From an uncultured bacterium (GTDB lineage: Bacteria; Bacillota; Clostridia; Oscillospirales; Acutalibacteraceae): a DNA stretch of 32,242 bases. Shown here one piece after another: positions 7,036-14,496 of this stretch. The position numbers were made by a program, and so were the translations under genes. Positions within the stretch are counted from its first letter, which is position 1, and every line of letters begins with the position of its first letter. Location: positions 1 through 32,242 of the forward strand of contig CAJMRT010000023.1 of assembly GCA_905215855.1 (NCBI GenBank), given 5' to 3'. The notes below the pieces were generated by a model. The model saw nothing but the letters and a program-made list of their open reading frames with translations, searched no databases and was not told the DNA's origin.

Positions 7036-8262
7036 TTATTTGCCGTATTTGCCTACGATGATACTTGAGTTCTGACCGCCGAATCCGAATGCGTTTGACA
7101 TGGCAAAGTTGATTTCGGCTTTCTTTGCGGTATTTGCAACAAAGTCAATTCCGGCACATTCGGGATCAACCTCATTGAGGTTGATTGTAGGCGGAACTGT
7201 GCCTGTTTCAATAGCCTTGATACAGGTAATTGTTTCTGTAATACCGCCTGCACCCATCATATGACCTGTTGCGCCCTTTGTTGAGCTTACATAGGGGAGA
7301 GTGCTGCCGAAAACCTTCTTGATTGAAGATGTTTCAACTGTGTCACCCTTGTTTGTTGCAGTACCGTGGGCATTGATGTAGCCGATGTCGGAAGGATTGA
7401 TTCCTGCCTCTGCAATTGCCTGTTTCATACAAGCGATTGCACCCCGTCCTTCGGGATGCGGAGCAGTTACATGATAAGCGTCATCCGTGTTGCCGCAGCC
7501 TCTGATTTCTGCATAAATCTTCGCACCTCTTGCAAGAGCGTGTTCCTCTGTTTCAAGAACGAGCGCACCGCCGCCTTCACCTATTACAAAACCGTCACGG
7601 GTAACATCAAACGGACGGCTTGCAGTGCTTGGCGAATCGTTTCTTCTTGAAAGAGCTTTTGCGTTGGCAAGCGAATAAATTACAAGAGGACAGAGAACGG
7701 ACTCTGCTCCTACTGCGAGCATAATATCAGCCTTGCCACTCTGCATACACATACAAGCTGTGTTGATTGCGTCACCGCCTGACGAACAAGCTGTGCTTAC
7801 CGTAAAGCTCGGTCCCTGAATATTGTAGTCGATTGCGATATTTGCGGCGGCAATGTTTCCGAGAATTTTGGGAATAAAACGAGGACCAACCTTTTTGTGT
7901 GATGCGCCTGTAAGTGCCTCCTGAGTATATGCGATTGTTGCAATACCTGCCATTGCAGTACCCATAACAATACCTGTTCTTTCGGGTTCAATCTCGATTC
8001 CGCTCTGTTTCATGGCTTCCTCAGCCGCAATATAAGCGTATTGCATAAACGGATCTGTTTTTCTGATTAAATCCTTTGGAAGATAGTCGGACGGATTAAA
8101 GTTCTTTACTTCGCCGGCAATCTGAACAGCGAGTTCAGACGGATCAAAAGTCTTAATTGTGTCAATGCCCGATGCACCTGCCGTGATATTATTCCAGTAG
8201 TTTTCAACACCGATGCCGACAGGTGTTACCGCACCCATACCGGTTACAACTATTTTCTTCAT
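7036..8262 (-). CDS. fabF: 3-oxoacyl-ACP synthase II (FabF-type KAS)
   Basis: The 408-residue protein condenses malonyl-ACP with an acyl-ACP. The Cys-His-His triad of elongating KAS enzymes is intact: Cys159 in VSTACSSGG, His299 in NAHGTATNKGD and His334 in STKGATGHMMGAGG, with the C-terminal gate NAFGFGGQNSS. The length is the family norm. CAAGGAGC (8270-8277) precedes the ATG. The gene is not in a normal fab cluster (no FabD, FabG, FabH or ACP nearby). Instead it heads a KAS-ligase-thioesterase set divergent from a LysR gene. It may be the housekeeping fabF or a paralogue with a special product; the context favours the second. Confidence 0.93.
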   Translation of the reverse strand: MKKIVVTGMGAVTPVGIGVENYWNNITAGASGIDTIKTFDPSELAVQIAGEVKNFNPSDYLPKDLIRKTDPFMQYAYIAAEEAMKQSGIEIEPERTGIVMGTAMAGIATIAYTQEALTGASHKKVGPRFIPKILGNIAAANIAIDYNIQGPSFTVSTACSSGGDAINTACMCMQSGKADIMLAVGAESVLCPLVIYSLANAKALSRRNDSPSTASRPFDVTRDGFVIGEGGGALVLETEEHALARGAKIYAEIRGCGNTDDAYHVTAPHPEGRGAIACMKQAIAEAGINPSDIGYINAHGTATNKGDTVETSSIKKVFGSTLPYVSSTKGATGHMMGAGGITETITCIKAIETGTVPPTINLNEVDPECAGIDFVANTAKKAEINFAMSNAFGFGGQNSSIIVGKYGK

Positions 8263-8298
8263 TCGTTAAGCTCCTTGTTTTAAAATAAGTTATTTACA

Positions 8299-8413
8299 TT
8301 TTGCATATTATTATGCTATACTTGAATTGTACCAAATATGGAAAAATTATTCAATACCGTTGATTATGCAAAAATGACGATTTGACAGTCTTAAATTTAC
8401 AGTTTTGCATAAT
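8299..8413. promoter_or_regulatory. Set of TTTTGCATAAT half-sites in the fabF/LysR spacer
   Basis: Two perfect 11-base arms, ATTATGCAAAA (8363-8373) and TTTTGCATAAT (8403-8413), form an inverted repeat with a 29-base gap. A second, imperfect pair lies at TTTTGCATA (8299-8307) and ATTATGC (8310-8316). The four copies flank both ends of the predicted fabF promoter, and one lies in the LysR upstream region. Repetition with matched orientation in a divergent LysR spacer suggests operators of that regulator. Confidence 0.55.
8326..8354 (-). promoter_or_regulatory. Predicted promoter of the fabF cluster
   Basis: On the minus strand TTGAAT (8349-8354) is separated by 17 bases from TACAAT (8326-8331). 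The start would fall near 8319, at the edge of one pair of TTTTGCAT-type half-sites and downstream of another, as expected for LysR control. Confidence 0.5.
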
Positions 8414-8465
8414 ATTGAAAAAAACCGACAAAATACTGCGGAGAATTGTCAAAACGGAGGTTATT

Positions 8466-9377
8466 ATGGATATAAATCAGCTCAATTGCTTTATAACTGT
8501 GGCTCAGACGCTTAACTTTTCAGAGGCGGCAAGGCGGAACTATGTTTCTCAGTCAACCGTCAGCAGATATGTAAGCGACCTTGAAAAGGAGTTTGGGGTT
8601 CAGCTTTTTACACGCTCTCACCGTGATGTTATCATAACAAGCGAGGGCAAGGCTCTTTTGCCCTATGCAATTGAAATTGTTGAAACTTTAAAGAAAGCGA
8701 AAACCGTTATCAAGCAGATGCACGACGGAGGTCAGGGCAAAATCACACTCGGCTGTGATGTAACCTCGCTTTCATTCCCGACAAAATGTATTGCCGACTT
8801 TGCGGAGAAATATCCGGGAATTACGATTGATGTGCGACAGCTTGACGAGGCTGACCGCACTCTTGCAATTACAGGCGGTGAATACGACTTCTGCTTTATG
8901 CCGAGAGATATGGTTCCCGAAAGCTCAGGTATTGAATCAATTATTACACATAATGAAACTTTGTCAGTTGTAACAGCGAAAAATTCAAAATTCAGCGGAA
9001 GAAAAAGCGTTAAGCTTTCCGAATTAGCTGATGAAAGTATTCTGGTACTTTCGGAATCGGTTGCACCGATTGTATATATGGAAATTATGGATTTGTTCCG
9101 TACATTTCACATAACCCCGAAAATTGAAAATTCATTTGACGATCTTGTTTCCATATATGTGTCATCGTCATCGGGAATCGGCGTGTCTGTCATACCAACC
9201 TCGGTCGCTGCATATACTTCTGACGAATACACCGATTCATACCTTATTGATGATGCGGACACAAGCATAGCCTATGTTATGGCATGGGAAAAGAATATTT
9301 CAAATCCTGCCGCAAAGCTTTTTATGGAGGCTGTTAAGAAATATGCCAAGGGAGATGACAACATTTACGGGCTGTAA
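8466..9377 (+). CDS. LysR-family transcriptional regulator
   Basis: The 303-residue product has a LysR N-terminal winged helix: LNCFITVAQTLNFSEAARR followed by the recognition helix VSQSTVSRYVSDLE and FGVQLFTRS (residues 5-55). A periplasmic-binding-like effector domain follows from about residue 90. Such proteins bind DNA as dimers or tetramers and usually control the divergent gene. The start at 8466 is set by ACGGAGG (8454-8460) and fits the normal LysR start, MDINQLNCF. Upstream in-frame starts give an implausible extension. The divergent fabF-ligase-thioesterase set is the likely target, and the ligand may be an acyl-CoA or acid. No terminator is obvious after it. Confidence 0.92.
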   Translation: MDINQLNCFITVAQTLNFSEAARRNYVSQSTVSRYVSDLEKEFGVQLFTRSHRDVIITSEGKALLPYAIEIVETLKKAKTVIKQMHDGGQGKITLGCDVTSLSFPTKCIADFAEKYPGITIDVRQLDEADRTLAITGGEYDFCFMPRDMVPESSGIESIITHNETLSVVTAKNSKFSGRKSVKLSELADESILVLSESVAPIVYMEIMDLFRTFHITPKIENSFDDLVSIYVSSSSGIGVSVIPTSVAAYTSDEYTDSYLIDDADTSIAYVMAWEKNISNPAAKLFMEAVKKYAKGDDNIYGL

Positions 9378-9463
9378 CTGAGCATATTTCTGAATATAAA
9401 TTCCAATAAAGAACTATAGTGAAAATTTCACAAAATAAACACACATTATTTTCAAAAAAGGTA

Positions 9464-9492
9464 TTTACTTTATAAATCTTCGGTGTTATAAT
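9464..9492 (+). promoter_or_regulatory. Predicted promoter of the alcohol dehydrogenase gene
   Basis: TTTACT (9464-9469), 17 bases and a perfect TATAAT (9487-9492) lie about 50 bases before the start codon. This is a normal sigma-A promoter shape. Confidence 0.65.
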
Positions 9493-9543
9493 TACGGTAG
9501 TCAAGGAGAAGTTGACAAAATATCCTTTCAGGAGGTAATTATA

Positions 9544-10755
9544 ATGTACAGATTTACTTTACCGAGAGATCTCTATCATGGTAAGGATGCTCTCTCAAGT
9601 CTTAAAAATTTATCCGGCAAAAAGGCTGTTGTAGTTGTCGGCGGCGGTTCAATGAAGCGTTTCGGTTTTCTTGACAAGGCTGTTGACTATCTTAAAGAGG
9701 CAGGTATGGAGGTTAAGCTTATCGAGGGCGTAGAGCCTGACCCATCTGTTGAAACAGTTATGAAGGGTGCCGCTGTTATGCGTGAATTTGAACCCGACTG
9801 GATTGTTGCAATGGGCGGCGGTTCTCCGATTGATGCCGCAAAGGCTATGTGGGTATTCTATGAGTATCCCAACACAACCTTTGAGGAAATCATCACTCCG
9901 TTCAGTTTCCCGACACTTCGTACAAAGGCTAAATTCTGTGCTATCCCGTCAACATCGGGTACTGCAACAGAAGTTACGGCTTTCTCAGTTATCACAGACT
10001 ATGCAAAGGGTATCAAATATCCGCTTGCTGACTTTAATATCACACCTGATGTTGCTATCGTTGATCCTGCACTTGCCGAAACAATGCCGGCTAAACTTAC
10101 TGCTCACACAGGTATGGACGCTATGACTCACGCAATTGAGGCTTATGTTTCAACTCTCAACTGTGAGTACACAGATCCGCTTGCACTCCATGCAATTGAG
10201 ATGATTCACGACAACCTCAAGAAGTCTTATGAGGGCGACATGGCTTGCCGTGACAAAATGCACGATGCACAGTGCCTTGCAGGTATGGCATTCTCAAACG
10301 CTCTGCTCGGTATCGTTCACTCAATGGCTCACAAGACAGGTGCGGCTTTCACAGGCGGTCACATTATTCACGGCTGTGCAAACGCTATGTATCTTCCTAA
10401 GGTTATCAAGTATAACTCAAAAGATCCTGTTGCAGCTGAGCGTTATGCTAAGATTGCTAAGTTTATCAACCTCAAGGGCGAAACAACTGAAGAACTTGTT
10501 GACGCACTTATCGCTGAACTCCGTTCAATGAACGATCAGCTCAATATTCCGCAGGGCATTAAGAACTACGGTCCGGGCGGCGTTAAGGCTGACGAGAGCA
10601 TTATCGACGAAAAAGAATTCCTTGAAAAGCTCCCCGAAGTTGCCAAGAACGCAATTGCTGATGCCTGCACAGGTTCTAACCCACGCCAGCCAAATCAGGA
10701 AGAAATGGAAAAGCTCCTCAAGGCTTGCTACTACGATACAGAAATCGACTTCTGA
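9544..10755 (+). CDS. Iron-containing alcohol dehydrogenase
   Basis: The 403-residue protein is a group III alcohol dehydrogenase. The NAD(P)-binding part has VVVVGGGSMKRFG and MGGGSPIDAAKAM (about 88-102). The metal ligands seen by comparison with FucO are Asp192 and His196 in GMDAMTHAIEAY, His259 in GIVHSMAHKTG, and His276 in HIIHGCANAM. It interconverts aldehydes and alcohols, probably re-oxidising NAD(P)H in fermentation. It resembles the alcohol dehydrogenase half of AdhE, but no aldehyde dehydrogenase half is present. AGGAGG (9530-9535) gives the start. Codon use looks more biased than in its neighbours, which fits high expression. It is monocistronic, with its own promoter and terminator. 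The exact substrate is not determinable. Confidence 0.93.
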   Translation: MYRFTLPRDLYHGKDALSSLKNLSGKKAVVVVGGGSMKRFGFLDKAVDYLKEAGMEVKLIEGVEPDPSVETVMKGAAVMREFEPDWIVAMGGGSPIDAAKAMWVFYEYPNTTFEEIITPFSFPTLRTKAKFCAIPSTSGTATEVTAFSVITDYAKGIKYPLADFNITPDVAIVDPALAETMPAKLTAHTGMDAMTHAIEAYVSTLNCEYTDPLALHAIEMIHDNLKKSYEGDMACRDKMHDAQCLAGMAFSNALLGIVHSMAHKTGAAFTGGHIIHGCANAMYLPKVIKYNSKDPVAAERYAKIAKFINLKGETTEELVDALIAELRSMNDQLNIPQGIKNYGPGGVKADESIIDEKEFLEKLPEVAKNAIADACTGSNPRQPNQEEMEKLLKACYYDTEIDF

Positions 10756-10783
10756 TTTGTTTGAAAACTCATTTGTACTTACT

Positions 10784-10819
10784 ACAGCTCCCTGTTTTCA
10801 GGGAGCTGTTTTCTACTTT
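10784..10819 (+). terminator. Intrinsic terminator of the alcohol dehydrogenase gene
   Basis: ACAGCTCCCTG (10784-10794), loop TTTT, and CAGGGAGCTGT (10799-10809) form a perfect 11-pair GC-rich stem followed by TTTCTACTTT. Confidence 0.92.
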
Positions 10820-10867
10820 AAAATGACTGATAGATGAAAGAATTTTAATTAAATTTGCTTTAAACTA

Positions 10868-10896
10868 TTGCAAAATTAATTCTTTTGTCATATAAT
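10868..10896 (+). promoter_or_regulatory. Predicted promoter of the RelB-like gene
   Basis: TTGCAA (10868-10873), 17 bases and a perfect TATAAT (10891-10896) lie just before the GAAAGGAG ribosome site. The leader would be about 20 bases. Confidence 0.7.
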
Positions 10897-10922
10897 ATAA
10901 GCAGTGAAAGGAGTTGATTGAT

Positions 10923-11111
10923 ATGACAACAGTAAGTCTTCGTTTTGATGACAATACTAAAAAAGAACTTGACGAAATGTGTGCTGAAATGGGTATGAAT
11001 CTGACCACCTTTTTTATGATTTACGCAAAAAAGGCACTTCGTGAGCGAAAAATTCCGTTTATGGTAGATGCTCCTTTAAAGATTGATGAAAATGATAATT
11101 ATGATGATTAA
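10923..11111 (+). CDS. RelB/DinJ-family antitoxin-like protein, no partner toxin
   Basis: The 62-residue protein begins with a beta strand (TTVSLRFDDNTKKELDEMC) and two helices around MGMNLTTFFMIYAKKAL, and ends the domain with the family's RERKIPF. This is the ribbon-helix-helix DNA-binding arrangement of RelB/DinJ antitoxins. An acidic C-terminal tail follows, but there is no RelE/YafQ toxin gene downstream: a terminator overlaps the stop codon. It may be a lone repressor or the remnant of a toxin-antitoxin pair. The ATG at 10923, nine bases after AAAGGAG, is preferred to the TTG at 10914, which overlaps that site. Confidence 0.8.
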   Translation: MTTVSLRFDDNTKKELDEMCAEMGMNLTTFFMIYAKKALRERKIPFMVDAPLKIDENDNYDD

Positions 11112-11144
11112 GCATCTGTCAGAGGGCAGGTGCTTTTTGTCTTT
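11111..11144 (+). terminator. Intrinsic terminator directly after the RelB-like gene
   Basis: AGCATCTGTC and GGCAGGTGCT form a ten-pair stem (two G-U pairs) with an AGAG loop, then TTTTTGTCTTTT. The stem starts at the last base of the stop codon, so the upstream gene is transcribed alone. Confidence 0.85.
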
Positions 11145-11197
11145 TATAAGAGTAAAAAATCCGCATAAAAATGCTCTTAAAAGGCATAAAAATCATA

Positions 11198-11226
11198 TGG
11201 ACAATATTGCTTTGTTGTGCTAAAAT
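11198..11226 (+). promoter_or_regulatory. Predicted promoter of the flavoprotein-GH13 pair
   Basis: TGGACA (11198-11203), 17 bases and TAAAAT (11221-11226) each differ from consensus by one base. The leader would be about 25 bases. Confidence 0.55.
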
Positions 11227-11258
11227 TGACTTGAAATTGATGAATTTGGTGATATAAA

Positions 11259-11966
11259 ATGAAAATTGCAGTAATAAACGGTCAGAACCATAAAGGCTCA
11301 ACCTATCATATTGGCAAGCAGGTTGCCGATAAATTAGGTGGCGAGGTTACGGAGTTTTTTCTTCCGAGAGATTTCGGTGATTTTTGCGTAGGTTGTACGC
11401 AATGTTTTCTAAAATCCGAAACACTTTGTCCGCATTATGAGCGACTGAAAAAGATTACCGAGGTTATGGACGAGGCTGATGTACTCATCTTCACAACGCC
11501 CGTGTATGTTTATCATTGCACAGGCTCAATGAAAGCATTTCTTGATCATTACGGTTATCGTTGGATGGTTCACCGTCCCGAACAGAAAATGTTCACAAAG
11601 CAGGCGGTTGTAATTTCGACAGCCGCAGGTTCGGGTACAAAATCTGCCAGCAAGGATATCGCCGACAGTATGTTCTTTTGGGGCATTCCGAAAACTTATC
11701 GTTACGGTGTCAATGTTCGTGCAATAAATTATTCAGGTGTCACCGATGAACTCAAAAAGAAAATTGACAAAAAGACCACCTCAATTGCCAACAAGGTAAA
11801 GAAAAATAATGGCAAAGTTAAGGCAGGTTTTAAAACAAAAGGCTTTTTCTTTATTATGAGAATGATTCTGAAAAGCGGCTGGAATGAAGCCGATAAAAAT
11901 TACTGGGCAGAACGAGGGTGGAACGGTAAAAACAGACCGTGGAAAATACATAAGGAGATGTTTTAA
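11259..11966 (+). CDS. Flavodoxin-like NAD(P)H-dependent oxidoreductase
   Basis: The 235-residue product has the flavodoxin-like fold of NADPH-dependent FMN reductases. A beta strand MKIAVINGQNHKGSTYHIG (1-19) holds the FMN phosphate loop. A cysteine cluster, CVGCTQCFLKSETLC (about 44-58), is typical of the iron-sulfur flavoprotein-like subgroup. FTTPVYVYHCTGSMKAFLD is the second flavin-contact segment. The C-terminal 60 residues are basic and helical. The electron acceptor is unknown. The ribosome site is weak (GGTGAT). The stop codon is followed immediately by the ATG of the GH13 gene, so the two genes form an operon; the functional link is not obvious. Confidence 0.85.
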   Translation: MKIAVINGQNHKGSTYHIGKQVADKLGGEVTEFFLPRDFGDFCVGCTQCFLKSETLCPHYERLKKITEVMDEADVLIFTTPVYVYHCTGSMKAFLDHYGYRWMVHRPEQKMFTKQAVVISTAAGSGTKSASKDIADSMFFWGIPKTYRYGVNVRAINYSGVTDELKKKIDKKTTSIANKVKKNNGKVKAGFKTKGFFFIMRMILKSGWNEADKNYWAERGWNGKNRPWKIHKEMF

Positions 11967-13250
11967 ATGGCAAAAAATACTGACATCAGCTTGAGAAACA
12001 AGGTTATTTATTCGGTTTATGTCCGCAATCATACAAGTGACGGCACATTCGATGCCGTTGCAGACGATCTTGACAGAATAAAGTCACTCGGCACGGATAT
12101 CATTTGGTTTATGCCGATCCATCCGATTGGAGTCAAGAACAAAAAAGGCTCTCTCGGCTGTCCTTATGCAAACAAGGATTATCGCACAACAAATCCCGAA
12201 TATGGCACAATGGACGATTTCAAGAGCCTTGTTGAAAAAATTCACGCAATGGGTATAAAGTGTATGATTGATGTTGTCTATAATCACACTTCGCCCGATT
12301 CAAATCTTTCGGTTGAACACCCCGAATTTTTCTACAGAAAGCCTGACGGCAATTTTGGCAACAAGGTCGGCGATTGGAGCGACATAATCGATCTTGATTA
12401 TTCCAACAAAGAATTATGGCAGTATCAGATTGATTCGCTTGTTATGTGGGCGAAAATTGTTGACGGCTTCCGTTGTGATGTTGCGTCATTTGTTCCCGTT
12501 GAATTTTGGAAACAGGCGAGAGAGGCTGTTGCAAAGGTAAATCCCGACTGCATTTGGCTTGCCGAAAGCGTACACAGCTCTTTCAATGTGTTCTCTCGCA
12601 AGAGCGGAATTTATACCGCAAGCGACTATGAGCTTTTTGACGCTTTTGATATGGAATATGACTACGATATCCGTGAGGTTTTCGACAAATATTTGAAGGG
12701 CAAAACCACACTTTCAAATTATATGGATATGTTCAATTATCAGGAGGCAATTTATCCGCAGAATTACAATAAAATGCGTTGCCTTGAAAACCACGATCAG
12801 CCACGAATCTGCCACTATGTAAAGAACAAGAGTGACCTTGAAAATTATACGGCTTTTCTGTATTTCTTAAAGGGTTCAACTCTTATCTATGCAGGTCAGG
12901 AGTTCGGCTGTAACGAAACTCCGAGCCTTTTTGACAAGGATGTTTTCCCACGCAATACAGGCATTGACATTAGTTCATTGCTTGCAAAGCTTGATACAAT
13001 CAAGAAAACCGTCCTTGACGATGATGATTATTTCAAGGCTGACGCGGACGATGAAAATGATATTGCAGTCCTTGAGCGTGACAACAACAAGAGCAAAAAA
13101 GTCGGCATTTTCAGCCTTAAATCAAAGTCGGCAGATGTAAAAGTTGACCTGCCCGACGGCGACTATAAAAACGAAATCAGCGGTGAAACCGTTACTGTAT
13201 CAAACGGTAAAATCCATTGCAACGGCAAAGCAATAATTATCCGCAAGTAA
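11967..13250 (+). CDS. Intracellular alpha-amylase-family (GH13) enzyme
   Basis: The 427-residue protein has the GH13 (beta/alpha)8 barrel. Conserved region I is DVVYNHTS (about 104-111). Region II, GFRCDVASF, contains the nucleophile Asp; region III, WLAESV, the acid/base Glu; region IV, LENHDQP, the third Asp. All catalytic residues are intact. A short beta-sandwich C-domain follows from about residue 350. There is no signal peptide, so it acts in the cytosol, probably on imported alpha-glucan oligosaccharides. It is smaller than typical neopullulanases and lacks an N-terminal starch-binding module. The ATG follows the upstream stop codon directly, with AAGGAG nine bases ahead. Exact specificity (amylase, glucosidase or transferase) is not determinable. 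Confidence 0.92.
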   Translation: MAKNTDISLRNKVIYSVYVRNHTSDGTFDAVADDLDRIKSLGTDIIWFMPIHPIGVKNKKGSLGCPYANKDYRTTNPEYGTMDDFKSLVEKIHAMGIKCMIDVVYNHTSPDSNLSVEHPEFFYRKPDGNFGNKVGDWSDIIDLDYSNKELWQYQIDSLVMWAKIVDGFRCDVASFVPVEFWKQAREAVAKVNPDCIWLAESVHSSFNVFSRKSGIYTASDYELFDAFDMEYDYDIREVFDKYLKGKTTLSNYMDMFNYQEAIYPQNYNKMRCLENHDQPRICHYVKNKSDLENYTAFLYFLKGSTLIYAGQEFGCNETPSLFDKDVFPRNTGIDISSLLAKLDTIKKTVLDDDDYFKADADDENDIAVLERDNNKSKKVGIFSLKSKSADVKVDLPDGDYKNEISGETVTVSNGKIHCNGKAIIIRK

Positions 13251-13263
13251 AATAAAATTCTAT

Positions 13264-13313
13264 ATAAAAATAATAAAACCTCCCTGCAAGGCAAAGTTCG
13301 TTGCAGGGAGGTT
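13264..13313 (-). terminator. Convergent terminator after the GH13 and GNAT genes
   Basis: AACCTCCCTGCAA (13277-13289) pairs perfectly with TTGCAGGGAGGTT (13301-13313). On the minus strand the stem is followed by TTATTATTTTTA, a good T tract for the GNAT gene. On the plus strand only GTTGTTGTG follows, so termination of the GH13 transcript is probably weaker. Confidence 0.8.
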
Positions 13314-13336
13314 GTTGTGTAGATAAATGTTCCTGT

Positions 13337-13903
13337 TTAATTTTGTTTTGATTCAAATTCACTTTTTAACATGGAAAAATACAATCGACCTACATATTCT
13401 CCGTCCATATAAAAGTAATCACGCAATGTTCCTTCATATGTAAAACCGCATTTTTCTATGACACGCTTTGAAGGTTTGTTTATTGTCTTTGTACAAATCT
13501 GTACCTTGTGCAGGTTAATTTTATTAAATCCATATTTTATAACTGCTTTCGTTGCTTCTGTAGCATATCCTTTGCATTGAAAATCAGAACCTATGCAATA
13601 TTCTATTTCGGCAAAATTATTTTTGCTGTCAACAAGAAAATATGCTATCTGACCTATACATTCACCTGAATTTTTTTCTATGATTGCCCAACGGTAGTAA
13701 TCATTTTTTTGATACGAATTGATATATTTTTCGAGAAGTTCATCAACTTCTGCTTTTGTGGTGTAAACAGGTTCGGAATACAGAGATTGAATTTTTTCAT
13801 CGGCAATCCAATATTTTAACATAGCCTCGTCGTCTGAAATTTTAAATTTGCGGAGTATCAATCTTTCTGTTTCTATAGTGTCTGTTCCGATATGTGTAAG
13901 CAT
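13337..13903 (-). CDS. GNAT N-acetyltransferase, RimJ/RimL-like
   Basis: The 188-residue protein opens with the family phrase IETERLILRKFKISD (about residues 10-24). It contains the acetyl-CoA pyrophosphate loop QCKGYATEATKAVI (about 119-132) and ends with NKPSKRVIEKCGFTYEG and a YFYMDGEYV tail, all typical of RimJ/RimL-type acetyltransferases that modify protein N-termini or small molecules. Substrate unknown. The start has an AGGAGG-type site just upstream (about 13911-13916). It is a single gene between a convergent terminator and an AT-rich spacer; no promoter stood out. Confidence 0.9.
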   Translation of the reverse strand: MLTHIGTDTIETERLILRKFKISDDEAMLKYWIADEKIQSLYSEPVYTTKAEVDELLEKYINSYQKNDYYRWAIIEKNSGECIGQIAYFLVDSKNNFAEIEYCIGSDFQCKGYATEATKAVIKYGFNKINLHKVQICTKTINKPSKRVIEKCGFTYEGTLRDYFYMDGEYVGRLYFSMLKSEFESKQN

Positions 13904-14050
13904 ATTTATCCTCCTAAAATAAGTTGTATATATTATTTTATTTTACTATTTTGAAGCGAAAAACTAATTTTCACCATATTAAAAAATAATTTCCTACAAA
14001 TTTTACATTAAAAATTTGATCGTGTCTATCAACTGAATTTAACCGAAATG

Positions 14051-14446
14051 TTAGCGTTGGTTGCGGATTTTAGTCTTATTTCTGAACAACACGGCAAGCG
14101 GAGTAATGATTAAATAGAGAATTGTCAGTATCACAAAGAACATTATATCGGCATTGAGAAATACATAAATTATGTTAAAACCAAAATGCAAAAGCACAGA
14201 GTAAATCAGATTGTTGTGCCTTTCAAGAAAAATGTTCATCAGAACGGTGATTGATGTGATAACGACAATGTTTGAAATGATGTAGGGAATAGCCCTCAAA
14301 TCAGTAAATTCTGAATCAACTATCCACAAAAGTGTGTGCCAAAAACACCAAACAAGTCCCTGACAAATTGACGATTTTATAAACGAGTATCTGCTGTTAA
14401 ATTCTTCACGCATAAAACCTCGCCACCCATAAGAGCGGTCATTTCT
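14051..14446 (-). pseudogene. CPBP-family intramembrane protease remnant
   Basis: Reading the minus strand from 14446 gives YGWRGF (14414-14431), then SSICQGLVWCFWHTLLW and LLHFGFN. These match motifs 1 (second half), 2 (FxxxH) and 3 (HxxxN) of CPBP/Abi proteases. In intact members an E-E pair directly precedes GWRG; here that place is Arg-Ser, and a TGA stop (14447-14449) lies five codons before it. The expected two to four N-terminal membrane helices are missing. A GAAGAA (Glu-Glu) is present out of frame 11 bases before the YGWRG codons (14443-14448). An ATG at 14411 could start a 120-residue product, but it would lack the catalytic glutamates. I infer an inactivated remnant behind the ClC gene. 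Confidence 0.65.
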
Positions 14447-14496
14447 TCAATGCGTTCCAAAGGAAACGGTGGTTCGCAAAGCAGTTTTTTATATGC

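Noticed and set aside
8382..8415. A LysR promoter using TTGACA at 8382
   Set aside because: The only -10-like boxes (CATAAT 8408, TAATAT 8410) are 20 to 22 bases away, too far for a normal promoter; left unassigned.
11119..11301. A 60-residue minus-strand frame between the RelB-like and flavoprotein genes, considered as a missing toxin
   Set aside because: It runs antisense across the flavoprotein promoter and start codon, lacks RelE-family features and has no ribosome site.
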